Origin: Lepidodermella squamata
Taxonomy: Eukaryota > Gastrotricha
Assembly: GCA_047495785.1 (NCBI GenBank)
Contig: JBLDXI010000021.1
Coordinates: forward strand, 1,674,001 to 1,738,000
Direction of reading: 5' to 3'
DNA length: 64,000 nt
The notes beneath the pieces are model-generated. The model was not told the DNA's origin, did not search any database, and was given only the letters and a program-made list of their open reading frames with translations. Below, piece after piece: positions 46,542-64,000 of the stretch. Position numbers and translations under genes: made by a program. Within the stretch, counting starts at the first letter, position 1, and every line of letters begins with the position of its first letter.

Positions 46542-47239
46542 ATTTCTTAAACGGTCTTATATCTAACTGTGATTTTCGTGATTGCCCACTGTGATAATTC
46601 AGGCCATGCCTACATTGTTTTGTTTTCACAAGTCTAGTACTTTTCTGGTTCTAATGTTGTAAGCACCTAATTCACCTGCAATATTGTTGAACGAATGCTG
46701 TGTAATAAGTATTGAATATGGCAACCAATCGTTGAAGTACAATAAATACCTCATTGGCCGAAAATATGAGTCTTGACCTGATTTATTTATTTGCACAAAG
46801 AACATGTTGAAACAAATGAAAACGATTGCCAGCTTGTCATTGTTTTTATATGCCGATCAATGCAGGCGCAAGAGGACACACAAAAACATAGCAACAAGGT
46901 TTTAACAATCATTTCGTTTTCTGCAATGGGTTTATTTTGTCGAGACAGCACGAAAGGTTCGTCCAGCTACCTAATTAATCAAGGTATAATACAGCTTAAT
47001 TAGCATCTGATAAGGTATCTGCGTCCTTATGTGCACAGGGAACACATACAGTAATTTTTTACGAACACGAGTTGGCAACGCCAATCAAGTCGCATCGGCA
47101 GTAAAATTCTGATGATTGATGAGTGTCAACATAATAGTAACCAATTAAAGTTAATATCAATTAAATAAGTAATCTGGCTTTTTGTATGCGGTATTTTGCT
47201 TTGTGTCGCCGGTAGTCAACCCATTCGATGGTAGTTCGC
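46542..47239. other. convergent 3' region between DNAAF9 and myosin light chain genes
   Basis: About 700 bp. AATAAA at 46741-46746 probably ends DNAAF9. The remainder should contain the long 3' UTR of the minus-strand light-chain gene. No other feature seen. Confidence 0.5.
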
Positions 47240-49420
47240 TTAGTCGTTCTGGTTACCGCGCTTGATAAGGGTGACGTAGGCGTTGTAGTCGAACAAGCCG
47301 CCGCTGACTGGGGCCTCCTTCCACATGGCCTTCAGCTCGTTCTCCTTGAACTGGTCGCCAGTGTTGGTGAGCAGGTCCTTAAGGCTATTAAATAAAGCGC
47401 GGAGCTGAAAACGAGAACACCCAAAAGTTACGGGAACTTACTAATCTTCGGGAATAAAGCCTTTGCCTTCACGGTCGAACATGGCGAAGGCCGATCGCAG
47501 GGTCGACTCGGGGTCGGTACCGTGCATCTTCTCACCGAAAAGAGTCAAGAAGGCGGTGAAGTTGAGTTGGCCGGGGCATTCCTTAAGCATCTCCTTCAGC
47601 TCGGCTTCGCTAGGTTCGCGACCTTGCAAATACGAAAGCCACAATTAACACGTATCGCAACGATAAATGAAAGCAGGGTTGGAAAGTATCCTGTTTTCCG
47701 AATAAAACTGGGATCATGCTGGTAGCAAAGCTAAATCTAATAGTGAAGAACTCGAAAGATACTAGCTACCTTAGTCGAAGAATATTAGACTTACAAAGCA
47801 TTTCAACTACACTAGTGTGAAGGGTGAGAAAACAGAAAGTTGCATACCAACGCTGCTAAAGATGGCCTTGAGGTCACTATCAGAAATGACACCATCTCGA
47901 TCGTTGTCGATTAAAGTGAAGGCCTGAACGCGTGAACATAACCAACGCAGGCATCAGGGTTGATAGACATCCATGCGAAAAAAACATTAGAAAAACAGAA
48001 TGAGTTTATAGAACGAGAAAATTATCATCAAATCATTAGAGAAAATTATCAGAGAAAGGATTTTTCTAATCTACTAACGCGTTGCAGCCAACATATTTAA
48101 TTTTCTATTGCTACTGAAACCACGTGCGGTGAGAAACCCAATAGTGGTGTAACTCCTCATAGTGATAAACCAAAAATAGACTGGATGCGATTTTGTGGAG
48201 TGTGTTAAAACAAAAAACCAGATTCAACGCAAAATAGCTGAATTCATGCCGTTTTCTACTGAGTGCGAAATATATCCGAATTGGCATGTTCAGCCTACCC
48301 AAGGTACTGTAAATCGACTTGAGATCGTCAACGCTGATGACACCATCCCGATCACCATCTAAGATGCCAAATGCCTGCATACGTAATATGGTAAACAACA
48401 ATATTAGCTGGGAACCTAATGGCTGCGATTCAAAATTACTCCAACCTAATTACAATTTTGGTGTAACACTCACCTATATTTAAAATGTAATAATTATCTA
48501 AAAATACAATTCACTCTCACAGCAAGACAGGATTAGTTGCAGAAATAAGCGTTAACATGATGTAAAAATGTCAAAAATATTCTGAGCCCGTAAAATTGTT
48601 CCTATACGAAAAATACTAATAAACATGCATTTCAACTGAAATTATTCAACTATTGCATGCTTAAAACGGAAATAATTTGACCTCCTTAAACTCCTGAATC
48701 TGGGACTGCTGGAACATGCTGAAGACATTGCTGGTGGCACGGTGAGCCTTGGCGCCGCTGTCGTCGCTCTTCTCCTCGGCCTTGGGTTCCTCCTTCTTCG
48801 GGGGATCTTCCTTCTTCGCGGCGGTCGCAGCCTTAGCCTTCTACAGTTTTCAATAGCATGCAAGCAAAATAAACAACATTAATTTAACGGTAGACATTGA
48901 GCTAATTTGAATTGTTGACTAGAGCCTAGATTATCGTTTAACCCATAAGAATATGCGATAGAAAAGGTAGATGTTGGGGTTTTTAGAAGCAGAAGCAACA
49001 CCTTTTTGGGCTATGTTTCGGACAGCCAACCTCCTTAAATTCTTGAATTTGGCTCTGAGGCAAAACAGCGAAGACGTTGATGGTCGACTTGCGAGATGGG
49101 GGAGCAGCAGCAGCCTCCTCCTTCTTGGCCTCAGCGGGCTTGGCAGCCTCGGCAGGCTTGGGCGTCTCCTCCTTTTTCGCCGGAGCCGCTGGAGCAGCGG
49201 GTTCGGTCTTGGCTGCCAACTTAGCGCGCTGTAGCCCGATTCACGACCAAAAACATCGAGAAACCAAGATATGGAGGTAAGATTGGCATGCAAGGGATGA
49301 TGAAAAAAGACAAAAATCGATGAATAATGTGAATCAATTGTCATAAATTAGATCAGATGTTGAAAGAAATGACCCAATATAATGAAAACAAATAAAAATC
49401 TTGCTTACCGCGCTTGCCAT
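47240..49420 (-). CDS. Muscle myosin regulatory light chain with alternative exons
   Basis: EF-hand light chain that binds the myosin neck and regulates contraction. Constant exons: complement 49409..49420 (MASA), 47442..47622 and 47240..47384. Between them are two alternative N-terminal exons and two alternative EF-hand exons (listed separately), all with compatible phases. Either combination gives 190 or 203 aa. Core signatures: SQIQEFKEAF, DNDRDGVIS or DGDRDGVIS (Ca/Mg-binding EF-hand 1), GQLNFTAFLTLFGEKMHGTDPE, AFAMFDREGKGFIPEDYLKDLLTNTGD. The N-terminus is Lys/Ala/Pro-rich with RKST or AHRATS before the helix, the usual site of light-chain kinase phosphorylation. The start lies 51 nt after an acceptor-like ttttcttctag (AG at 49472-49473). 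The pattern resembles protostome striated-muscle light chains. Confidence 0.9.
47848..47923 (-). other. alternative EF-hand 1 exon A of the myosin light chain
   Basis: 76 nt with GT-AG flanks, encoding AFTLIDNDRDGVISDSDLKAIFSSVG. Enters in phase 0 and leaves in phase 1, exactly as exon B. Inclusion of both would shift the frame (152 nt), so they must be mutually exclusive or one is unused. Confidence 0.85.
48299..48374 (-). other. alternative EF-hand 1 exon B of the myosin light chain
   Basis: 76 nt with GT-AG flanks, encoding AFGILDGDRDGVISVDDLKSIYSTLG. It differs from exon A at about ten positions, including one EF-loop position (Gly for Asn) and the exit helix, while the acidic loop ligands are kept. 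Confidence 0.85.
48682..48840 (-). other. alternative N-terminal exon A of the myosin light chain
   Basis: 159 nt (53 codons, phase 0 to 0) encoding a Lys/Glu/Pro-rich extension ending AHRATSNVFSMFQQSQIQEFKE. The donor is the weak GTCAAA. It ends with the same helix as exon B, so the two are alternatives, not consecutive exons. Confidence 0.8.
49031..49228 (-). other. alternative N-terminal exon B of the myosin light chain
   Basis: 198 nt (66 codons, phase 0 to 0) encoding an Ala/Pro/Lys-rich extension ending RKSTINVFAVLPQSQIQEFKE. It duplicates the end of exon A but has a longer Pro/Ala-rich part, reminiscent of N-terminal extensions of arthropod light chains. Confidence 0.8.
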
Positions 49421-51867
49421 TGTGCTTTTTCGGTGTTTTTAACGAAATTAAAACAAAAGACGCACGCTGGTCTAGAAGAAAAAAAACGAATGGTAATGTA
49501 TCGTTAAATTTTCGACGGAAATTTGAAGCCGTGAAACATGGGGACGGTACAGCTGTAATGTAGTTGTATACAGATAGGGCGCACCTTTTATGCAGGAGGA
49601 AGGAAGATCAAGATAGCGAAAGATGTAGAAGTGCACCAAGGTAAGATAAAACAAAAGACTGCGCATAACAAAGAAAAGACGAATGTGAACAAAAAAGAGG
49701 GCCTCCGGTCGGCGTTTAATACAATATATATATACGCTGCGAAAATGCCTACCACCTACGATGGTTAGGCTGAGGCAAAAGGCAGGCAGGGCCGATCCTA
49801 AACCTTATTTTGAACAATGTGTATAAAAGAATAAAAGAAGATGCAGAAGAGGATGCGAAGAGCATTTGCTTCTTCGAAATGATGTAAATAAGCGCGCGGA
49901 AACACAACGGCACAAAACAGATATGATAGAGGAGCGCCTCGGCATATACGGTTAATGCCATTTACCTGATGCCTGCCTGACTGCCGAAACCTACGGCGAA
50001 ATAGGATACGGCGCGCAGGAGCTGTCTAATTTCTTATATGCCAAGTATACGCCAAGGAACAGCTGGCCGTCACACCCGTTTACGGCCGTGTTATCTTCTT
50101 CGCCGCTTCTTCATATGGGTTAGGATTCCATATCTGGACGGTGCCGTGTTCGCTGCTATTGCGTTATATCACATTATATAAAATCATAACCATCGCCAGT
50201 CATCCATTTGTTCGGATAGCCATTATATTACCAGCAGAGATAAATCATAGTAATAATAAAATGGTATACACTAGCAAGAGCGAGGGGGAGAGAAAGAGAA
50301 ATAATAAAGCGCGCATCTTTACTGGCAGAAATAACCCGCGCCGCAATAATAGGATCCGCATGTATAGATATACCTTGCATGTAATGGGAGGTGAGCGCGT
50401 GAGCGAGCTGTGAGCGCCAATGCTTGATTATGATCATCATAAAAGACAGCAGCGACGCCGAACATATAGTACACGCCGGTGCCGATATAAACGCTGGGCT
50501 ATTTACCGCAGGGATAGGCATATACCGAACTGAGCACACTTAGCGCATCCACGTGCTCGCAGGCGCACGCAGTTGTTCGAGATGCGTACGAAAAGCGAAA
50601 GCAGGCGCGCAGCAAAATAACAGCCGCATGCCGCGCCTCGTGTTTGCCGCTGAAATAAAACATCGCTAGCATATTGGGGTGCCTATAGATTATTATTGTT
50701 ATAATGAGAACACGCTGTACCCATCGCCGCCGCAAGGCTTGCATTATGGCTAGGTAGCGCCAGGTAGTTGAAGCGCGCCGATGCAATAAACACACTGGCG
50801 ATGGATAACTGCGTATTTTATATGCTAGCCAAGAAGAAGAGCCGGTGATGCCCGACACGCGGCTGGCTGTAAAATAAAAACAGAGTGCAAATCATGCGGT
50901 AGCGGAATTTCGTTTTTGAGCATCTTTTGCCATTTTCGGCTTGATGTTATTTAGACATGGCGTGGGCATGATGGAAACGAAGCGCAAATATAAAACCAAT
51001 ACCTAGCGTTAACAACAATTTATAGTTGAATCGTTATCGATATAGTGTTGTCGATCGACCGGGATTCCTTCCCCGCCAGTTACACAGTGGCCTCATATAG
51101 GCCCAGCTCGCATAGATGTATCGAAACGATTCAATAAAACAACTGTTAAGATCGGATTAATGTTTCAGTCTGAATGTAGCGTTAAAATAACAAACGCTGC
51201 TAAGTTGGTCAAGACATACCAAATAAGCGCAATGCCTATAATATATTAGCGAAGGTGTTATTTCAAGAGACTCTTCTTGCTAAGACTGATGAAAAGCTAT
51301 TGGCAGATGGGCCATATTTCACGCGGATCATGTATCAGACGGTGATTGGCACCTTTGAAGCGCATTTCCTTTTTTGTATTGCGGTAATTTATCTGCCAAT
51401 ATTAGATGTAAAGTAGGTTAAGATAGTCTCGAATCAGATGAAGCACTTGCTAGAAGCGCACCGATTATATGCCGATGTAGCGATGCAACGAGCGTTTGCA
51501 TCATTGTTAAGCGCCACTCGAAATCAGGAATCTTCCCAGTATCGGGAGCCAGTATTTAGGTAGAAAAGAAAGGACGGAGAATCTTTAATTATCCGTCTTA
51601 AGCTACAACAGAGCTAACGTAGAGAGAATAAGAACTTAGATTCATAGTTTCCAAATCATATAATTTGAATTGGAGCTTCAACAATTCTTGCCAGGTCCAT
51701 AGATTCCAATGCTTGGAACTTGGAAAGTTTGTATTTTTGAGAGGCAGAGAGCATACAAGATGCACGAGAATTTTCTGAAGTAAGGTTGAATACCAAAAAG
51801 CAATAAACTCGCTTACCTTCATGCTTCTCTCCGGACCATATTAAGCTCCGAAGTTAGCTTTTAAGCT
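49421..51867. other. gene-poor stretch upstream of the myosin light chain
   Basis: About 2.4 kb with only short frames (for example 50499-50858 and 51598-51822, minus) that have no domain or splice support. It should carry the muscle promoter of the light-chain gene. CG- and GC-rich patches around 50.3-50.8 kb resemble those in the DNAAF9 intron. Confidence 0.45.
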
Positions 51868-52627
51868 TTATTCAGACCACATGTGGTTGCCGTTGTAAAA
51901 GGCAAGAGGGTTTCCAGCTTGGGCTGTAGGGGGTTTTGAGGTAAAATTTTCAATTTTCAAAGTGGATTGATTCTCAATGGACTCTTCCGGCACAATTTTG
52001 CGATGAGTTTTCCTACAATATTATTTTATAAGAACGATGGAAGGAAACATCGCCTTTTGCTCTCTTAGCCTGCGCATGTGCGTACATGTAGAAGTCGCGT
52101 TTCGATAAAATTTAAGGTTTGTGTTGCTTCTGCTTTCCTGTCCCTTTCAGACAATAAGTCCAAATCCGGTATCTAAATCTAAAACGGTATCTATTCATAA
52201 GAAACTTAGTTACCGCTTCGTCGGCAGATTTGGCATCCTCCTCCGCTTTCTTTTTCGCTGCTTCCTCTTCAGCTTTCTTCTTCGCCGCTTCTTCTTCAGC
52301 CTTCTTCTTCGCGGCCTCTTCTTCGGCCTTTTTCTTGCTGTAAATAAAATAGTGATCGCGCTGTAACGATATGACATGCTAGGTTTCGGCACTTACTCAG
52401 CCGCAGCCGCTGCTGGTGATGCAGTGTCCTTGCTTTTCGGTGGTGGTATATTTAATTTTCCTCGAGTCGCCATTACAGATGTAACTGATTTGTTGAGGGA
52501 GCTAGCGTTACTGCTACTGTTGATCTTATTAATAAAGAAAGCTGCTGCTGAAGAACTTGATGAAATCGATGAGGACCTTGAAGGTCTGGCTGAGGAAGAT
52601 GCTGATGACGGTGTTGACGGTGGCTGT
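51868..52627 (-). CDS. candidate gene with Lys/Glu/Ala coiled-coil repeats, structure uncertain
   Basis: A minus-strand exon series: 52397..52473 (MATRGKLNIPPPKSKD..., open in frame upstream through a Ser-rich stretch to about 52627), 52214..52337 (four copies of KKKAEEEAA, phase 1 to 0), possibly 52086..52172 (PDLDLLSERDRKAEATQ) and 51868..52012 (ends NPLAFYNGNHMWSE and TAA). The first junction is clean GT-AG in phase. The phase between the third and last pieces does not fit (0 against 2), so at least one piece is wrong or missing. The repeat is highly charged and helical. It may be an independent gene or an alternative upstream start of the myosin light-chain gene. Function unknown. Confidence 0.4.
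52214..52337 (-). repeat. tandem KKKAEEEAA-coding repeat
   Basis: Four near-identical 27-nt units of the type gcggcgaagaagaaagctgaagaggaa, encoding an ideal charged single alpha-helix or coiled coil. Confidence 0.75.
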
Positions 52628-52776
52628 GTGACACAAAAATAAACAGGTGGTTGTCTAAACGGTCTAAATAAGACGAAAGATTAAAGCATGCACCGCATTT
52701 TAAATAAAACAACATAAAATGACACATAACACAATAAGAAACGAAAAGATAATCGAACGCTCAGTTATGATAATTG

Positions 52777-53901
52777 TTATGCCTGGTCATTAGGTTGTGG
52801 ATGCGCGGTTTTCCTTGCTAATGACGATTCTTGCGCAACAGCGGGTAACGGTTTCGATTCCTTGGGTGCATCCTCCCGAGTGGGCTCATGTGGCGGTGTT
52901 AGTGGCTCGCGAGTGCGATCGGTTAGCACGCTCTCATTAACCTGATTAGCGTTAATGATATCGGCATTTGGGATCACCGATGAGGTCGGTGCTTTCTCTT
53001 GGGCGCTATCAGTTTGGTTTGGGCTAATATCGGCGACTTCCGCCGAAGAGCAAGATAGCACAGTGGGTTCCGATGCTACCTCGGCTGTGCCACTGCTGTT
53101 AGCCTCGCCTCCAGAAATAGCGGCACTGGTTGCTTCAGGTGGTGATGGCAGATAACTATTTTCGAACGATAATCTGGGCGGAGCGTTGTTAGTATCGCCA
53201 ATTGTTGGCTCATCAATTTTATAGCCGTCTCCATTTAATTCGCCGCTATTCGGCAATGATTCTGTTATCGCTGCTAGATCGTCTTTGACTGGCTCCGGCG
53301 ATGAATATGTGCAGTTTTCGGGCTCGGCTGCTGGTGGCTCAGTTGTTTGCCTTATAATCGGTGGCTCGGTGGAGGCTTCGACTTCATAGTCGGCTGGTGT
53401 TGATGATGATGCTGATGATGATTCTTCGCCCTCATTAGTACCACCTAACAATAACTCAAAACAACCGCTGCCCGCTTTGTTTTCATTGCAGGGTGCGTCT
53501 GTTGTTTTAGCCGACGAATGAGTTTTTTGTTCGAGCGTATTGCTGGTATTCGATAAAGCGGAGCCGCACCGCGATCCCGGCCGTGGTGATATAGGCGCCG
53601 GCGAAACGTGCGATGGTATATTCTCCTGAATACTTTCCTGCGGCGGCGGAGATGCTGTTGTCGACGAGGCCTCGCTCTTGCGCGAGCTTTTTGATTTCGA
53701 TCGTCGCTTATGCCGCCGTTTTCCGCCCGGCAGCTGAAGCAGCTTGTATAGGTGGTGTCTTAGAGTCTCTATTTTTGTAATAATTCCGCTTATAGCGCAA
53801 TACCTATAGTCCGCTCCTATTAATAATAGTATTATCATATAATTGCATGAACTCATCACAATATAATAATTCGGTTTTAACCAAGCAATATCTACGGTCA
53901 T
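52777..53901 (-). CDS. disordered Ser/Thr/Pro/Glu-rich protein, unknown
   Basis: Open frame of 374 aa, much longer than chance expectation, ending with TAA at 52777-52779. The first 55 residues (hydrophobic MIILLLIGADY and a basic KRRHKRRSKSKSSRKS) are followed by a long low-complexity region rich in Ser, Thr, Pro, Glu and Asn. An acceptor-like acaaaaatag at about 53764 suggests the true coding start may be an internal exon boundary near HHLYKLLQLPGGKRRHKRR, which would remove the hydrophobic part. No domain recognised and no neighbour gives context, apart from the same-strand KKKAEEEAA exons just downstream. Confidence 0.45.
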   Translation of the reverse strand: MTVDIAWLKPNYYIVMSSCNYMIILLLIGADYRYCAISGIITKIETLRHHLYKLLQLPGGKRRHKRRSKSKSSRKSEASSTTASPPPQESIQENIPSHVSPAPISPRPGSRCGSALSNTSNTLEQKTHSSAKTTDAPCNENKAGSGCFELLLGGTNEGEESSSASSSTPADYEVEASTEPPIIRQTTEPPAAEPENCTYSSPEPVKDDLAAITESLPNSGELNGDGYKIDEPTIGDTNNAPPRLSFENSYLPSPPEATSAAISGGEANSSGTAEVASEPTVLSCSSAEVADISPNQTDSAQEKAPTSSVIPNADIINANQVNESVLTDRTREPLTPPHEPTREDAPKESKPLPAVAQESSLARKTAHPQPNDQA

Positions 53902-55425
53902 TCTGCACGTTTCGGGGCTAGTTTTTTATTTTTACAACGCTAACTGGATTAAATGTAAGCCTTATAACGCAATAAAAAACTGGCGATAAAGGGTAAACCG
54001 AACGAACTGGATCATCGTATATGAGCACCCGTATTCAACGTGGTAATTTGGCCTCTAGATTTCCTGTTAATCTATTGAGGAGATACCGATCGCCGATAAT
54101 GCCAAGTTCAGCGCATTTGCACTTATTCTGGATCCAATTATGAGCGCATACAGAATCACCTTAGATTCAAACTCAATAGGCGGGTGTCCCAAGTAAACAT
54201 TCACACCGACTACATCTCTCGGCCCCATGTTGCTACCGAATGGCCGCTGAAATCAACCCCAGATAACAGGAGTCTAGACAAAGGGTCTTCTCATGACCTT
54301 GAGCAGTTTTAAAAGCCGGCAAATTAATTCTTGGCAATTTTATTTCAATTTTCCACGTTTTTGTTCACCAGAGCCATTCAATCGTAAGAATCATCTTCGG
54401 TATAGAATATTATCGTAATAATATATATACTTCTCAATAACAATCAAGGCGCATAAAAACAAGGCCTGCTGTATTTTATACGATAACGATATAAGATCAA
54501 ATCATAGTCTTTAATACATAAATGTTTAGAAAACCAAATATTCAAATGAAAACAAAGTAAACACGCAGTAGTAGTGTATTACTCGATGAACTTTCCGACT
54601 ACTAAGTATCAATCACGATAGCTGCAGTACAAATTATTACTGTGTTGTTAAGCGTTCATTTCTACTGGCTCAGTCCGAAAGTTCGCAAGTAGAAATCTCC
54701 GCAAAATACTATTAGCCGTAATCGCAATCGACATAATAACAACGTTATTTTCATACGCACAGGTGCTACTTTCAAATTCTCGAATTTCACGCGTTGTTGT
54801 TCACACTTAGCAACGAGTTGTGATTTAGTTGGCACCATAATATACTAAATGTAAACAACGATAGGTAAGAATAGAAGAACAATACCATCGATTTTAAATA
54901 AGTATATAAATGACATTTGTTCAACAAGCTCTACTAATCACGTCTCCTACCAAATGAAAAGCACGATGAGTCTCGTATAATAGTGAGTCTAGCAATGATT
55001 ATGCGACTATACATCGGCATTTTGCTTTAAAACTAGCTCGGTTTGACTGAAGCCGTAATTTGCAAAAAAATTACCACCAATGGGCAAAGGAAGGATTCAA
55101 GAGGAAACACAGATAATTTGTCGCACGAGGCGGCATAGCTAACAAAGAAAAATTGGCTAAAAGCGACAACAATATTGGAAAATTTTGGCATATAAGCATT
55201 TACGAAAAAAATAATAGCTCACTTGGGAAAAGAGAAGATGATACCAATAAACCAAAACGGAAGTTTGCTAGTAGCAGTTCTGATCAGTGTACGTGTAAAC
55301 ATGATTCGTATTTATACATTTATAAATATGAAACAAAACAACTAAAATTTGTTTTGCTGCATTATATCAGAGCACAATTGAATCGCGAAAGCTATCATTA
55401 TTCATAAATTTGATGCTATCATGCG
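53902..55425. other. gene-free AT-rich stretch
   Basis: About 1.5 kb with no supported gene. The frame at 55153-55407 (84 aa, Lys/Asn/Tyr-rich) looks like chance AT-rich sequence. The last part probably contains the 3' UTR of the GRK gene. Confidence 0.45.
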
Positions 55426-61716
<6,291 letters not shown>

Positions 61717-64000
61717 ATGAGCCGTAGGCAAGTAACGGCTGCAAATCAAGGAAAAGATGCGAATGCCAAAGTGCTATTTTATCCACCAGATTGTTTGGAA
61801 GTCAAGGAATCTCTGTCGAAAGATGAGCTCATTAAAAGGCTGAGGGATATCTACGTTAAGTTTCAGCAATTCGACCAGGAAGAGCCTGAAAATGATAAAT
61901 ACAAGCCGCTCACCAAGTATTTGGCTTCACGATTCTTTTTCGATAACCCAGATCGAGAAGTTCGAATGTTTACGGCATGCATTCTCGCTGATGCTATGCG
62001 CATTTATGCTCCTAATGCACCATTTTCGGCTCCTCAGTTGAAAGAGGTCTTACGTTTCTTTGTCAAACAATTGTCGGATCTTCAGCTTCACGCTTCGCCT
62101 ATATTCCGTCACGCATTTTATCTTTTGGATGTTATTTCGTCTACACGGCTGTTCTGTGCGTTTTTGGATTTCGAACACGAATGTGCGTCGTTTTTTGGCG
62201 ACGTTTTTGAATGCTTATTCAACGCTGTTCGAAAAGAGCACGCGCCGAATGTTCGTAATTTGATCGTTGATCTTTGCGTACCATTGCTTCAAGAGACTCC
62301 TACTATTACGCCGGAGATGTTAGATTGCCTCCTATCTCGATTGGTAGACCCTTCAAAAGGCGTGAACCCAATAGCCCACAAGGTGGTGTTAGACGTCATT
62401 ATCAGGGCTAAGGATTGCTTAGAGCCCGTCTTGTTAGAATTTTTCCGATCTGCGATGGTTCATGGCGCGTCAGATGAATCATCGTTGTCGAAAGATGCAT
62501 ATCCAATTTTGTTCGAACTATGTATCGGATGCCCCGATGTAGTGCACACTGTATTGTCAGCTCACTTGCGCGAAGCTCTAGAACTACCCGTGGAAAACCT
62601 CCGCCTAGCTGCGGTGCGGTTCGCTGGACAAATTTTCTCACGTTCCTCCGGCGTTGGTGCAATTTTTGCTATGAAATACACGACAACATGGGCCACTTAT
62701 CTCGGCCGCTGCAAGGATGCTTCGTTGGCCATTAGAATGTGTTGGGTTAAACAAGCTACGCAGATCATAACATCTCTTACATACGCCTCTACCGACGAAC
62801 AAGAAATGGGGAAATCCTTGATGGATCGATTAGTAACTCGAAGCATCGATGTTGATGCCCAAGTTCGTCTTGCCGTAATCGATGCCACGATTGCCATCGC
62901 TCAACATGACATTTCCAGAGTTCCAGATGAGCTTTTGAAGAAAATCGAAGAGCTCACGCGAGATAAGCATCCTCGAACTAGGAGTACCGCCGTTCTTGCA
63001 CTAGGGAGAATCTATCGAAGAGTTTGCATTCCTCTTCCATCTGACAAAAAGGCAACCTCGAAGGGTGAAGGTGACGCTGATATGGATCAGGAATCTGCGC
63101 AACCAACTGTTCAAGACGATCAACCTGCATCCGCGCCTTCATCTGAGCAAAAAAATCGAGTTGTTTGGATCCGTAATAAAATCCTACACATCTACGCTGC
63201 CAGTGGATCGTTGGAGGACAGAGCTCTGGTCGAGCGGGTTTTATACGCTTGCCTAGTGCCCGTAACTTCTTTACATTTACATCGACGTCTTCAAGAACTG
63301 GTTTCGTTGTATGCTAATCTTGACGAAATTGCTATGACCTGTTTTGAAAACCTGATTCGCTGCCAATCTCAGCTCAGAGAAGCTATAAATCGCTGGGCCA
63401 CTGGCGCTTTGAACCCAGAAAGAAGCTTCAGTCAAGCATCTCAACTGTCCATTCTTCTTCGAATGTTGCCTGCTGACTCGTGTCCTCCTGATGCGCTTGG
63501 TAAGATTGGCAAATTTGTGTCTTTTTACTTGTAATTTGTGGCTTCCCTTTTATAGGTCAGTTAGATCGAATGCTGACTACTAACAAGACTTTAGCTGAAC
63601 GCCTCAAAGCAGCAAGTGACGTTAAGTGCTCATCAACAAAAGCTGCCGAGTTGGCGACAGAAATCGTGAAAATGGTGTCAACGAAGGTCGAAGAGTCCAA
63701 GCAGAAGTCTACGACTCTAATTACCGCGATTAAATTCATCTTGGAGCGTACGCTTCCTCTATTAGTGTCTGGCCCAACTTTTGTTGGTCTGCTTCGCATC
63801 GTGCTGAAACTATCAGCAGGCGAGTCTCTTCCCTACACAGATGCCACTGCCGAATCAGTTCCGACCGTGTTAAATCTGTGTAAGCTGGTCGCTATGGTTT
63901 TCAAAACAGCCTGTCTCAGCGTTGACCCGTCACTCATCGAGGAAGAAACCGACCCTGATCACTTCAAGTACATACTCGATCACTTTGTCTCGTTATTTGA
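61717..64000 (+). CDS. PDS5: PDS5 cohesin-associated HEAT-repeat protein (5' part)
   Basis: Regulator of the cohesin ring that controls its loading, acetylation and release by WAPL. CDS join(61717..63499,63556..>64000), 743 codons visible; the gene runs past the window (vertebrate PDS5 about 1,340-1,450 aa). Signatures: SKDELIKRLRDIYVKFQQFDQ, YLASRFFFDNPDREVRMFTACILADAMRIYAPNAPF, FLLDV-type HEAT helices, YLGRCKDASLAIRMCWVKQA, DKHPRTRSTAVLALGRIYRR, and WIRNKILHIY. The first exon is unusually long (1,783 nt) for this genome. The intron (63500-63555) is 56 nt and phase 1. Start chosen at the first in-frame ATG, 17 nt behind an acceptor-like AG. Confidence 0.93.

Noticed and set aside
51598-51822. 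74-aa minus-strand frame
   Set aside because: Lies beyond the stop of the candidate KKKAEEEAA gene, no homology, no splice support.

Overview
The window is animal nuclear DNA. Nearly every gene is split by very short GT-AG introns (mostly 45-70 nt), and the proteins are metazoan: insulin-receptor-substrate/DOK adaptor, GPCR kinase of the GRK5/6 type, muscle myosin regulatory light chain, rhodopsin-like GPCR. Gene density is high (about 20 genes in 64 kb) and many starts sit just downstream of splice-acceptor-like sequences. This points to a small invertebrate with a compact genome, probably a protostome. DNAAF9 (axonemal dynein assembly) and NELF-A argue against a Caenorhabditis-like nematode. 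A tardigrade, rotifer, early-branching nematode or another microscopic phylum remain possible; I cannot name the species. No bacterial or viral genes were recognised.

Layout. 1-2.3 kb (+): 3' end of AAR2, DNase II, ATP synthase subunit k (DAPIT). 2.5-11.4 kb (-): five closely packed co-directional genes, in transcription order SMG9, PYROXD2, MFSD13A, NELFA, MAK16, with gaps of 55-233 nt and an acceptor-like AG before each downstream start. 12.3-17.4 kb (+): ATE1 then EDRF1, 121 nt apart. 17.5-19 kb: degraded transposon material (LINE endonuclease, tRNA-like sequence, inverted repeat). 20.1-21.6 kb (-): DOMON/cytochrome b561 reductase. 23.5-26.8 kb (+): PH-PTB docking protein and RPL8. 27.4-31.4 kb (-): two tandem SLC49-type transporters that share exon blocks but differ in introns. 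32-32.8 kb: palindromic low-complexity repeats. 33.6 kb (+): Gly-rich membrane protein. 34.7-46.5 kb (+): DNAAF9, whose 7.8-kb intron holds an antisense peptide-receptor-like GPCR and 5.4 kb of gene-free DNA. 47.2-49.4 kb (-): myosin regulatory light chain with two pairs of duplicated alternative exons. 51.9-53.9 kb (-): poorly understood Lys/Glu/Ala-rich and disordered ORFs. 55.4-59.8 kb (-): GRK with a LINE in its first intron. 61.7-64 kb (+): 5' part of PDS5.

Most genes are unrelated housekeeping functions: splicing (AAR2), NMD (SMG9), Pol II pausing (NELFA), ribosome biogenesis and translation (MAK16, RPL8), mitochondria (ATP5MK, PYROXD2), N-degron pathway (ATE1), cohesin (PDS5). Grouping looks like compaction or operon transcription rather than one pathway. 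I see no clearly new biological system. The best leads are the operon-like/trans-splicing-like architecture, the paired alternative exons of the myosin light chain, the GPCR nested in DNAAF9, and discordant introns between the SLC49 twins. Exon coordinates were derived by hand from splice-site, phase and family-alignment logic, with homologous sequences recalled from memory; no searches were run.
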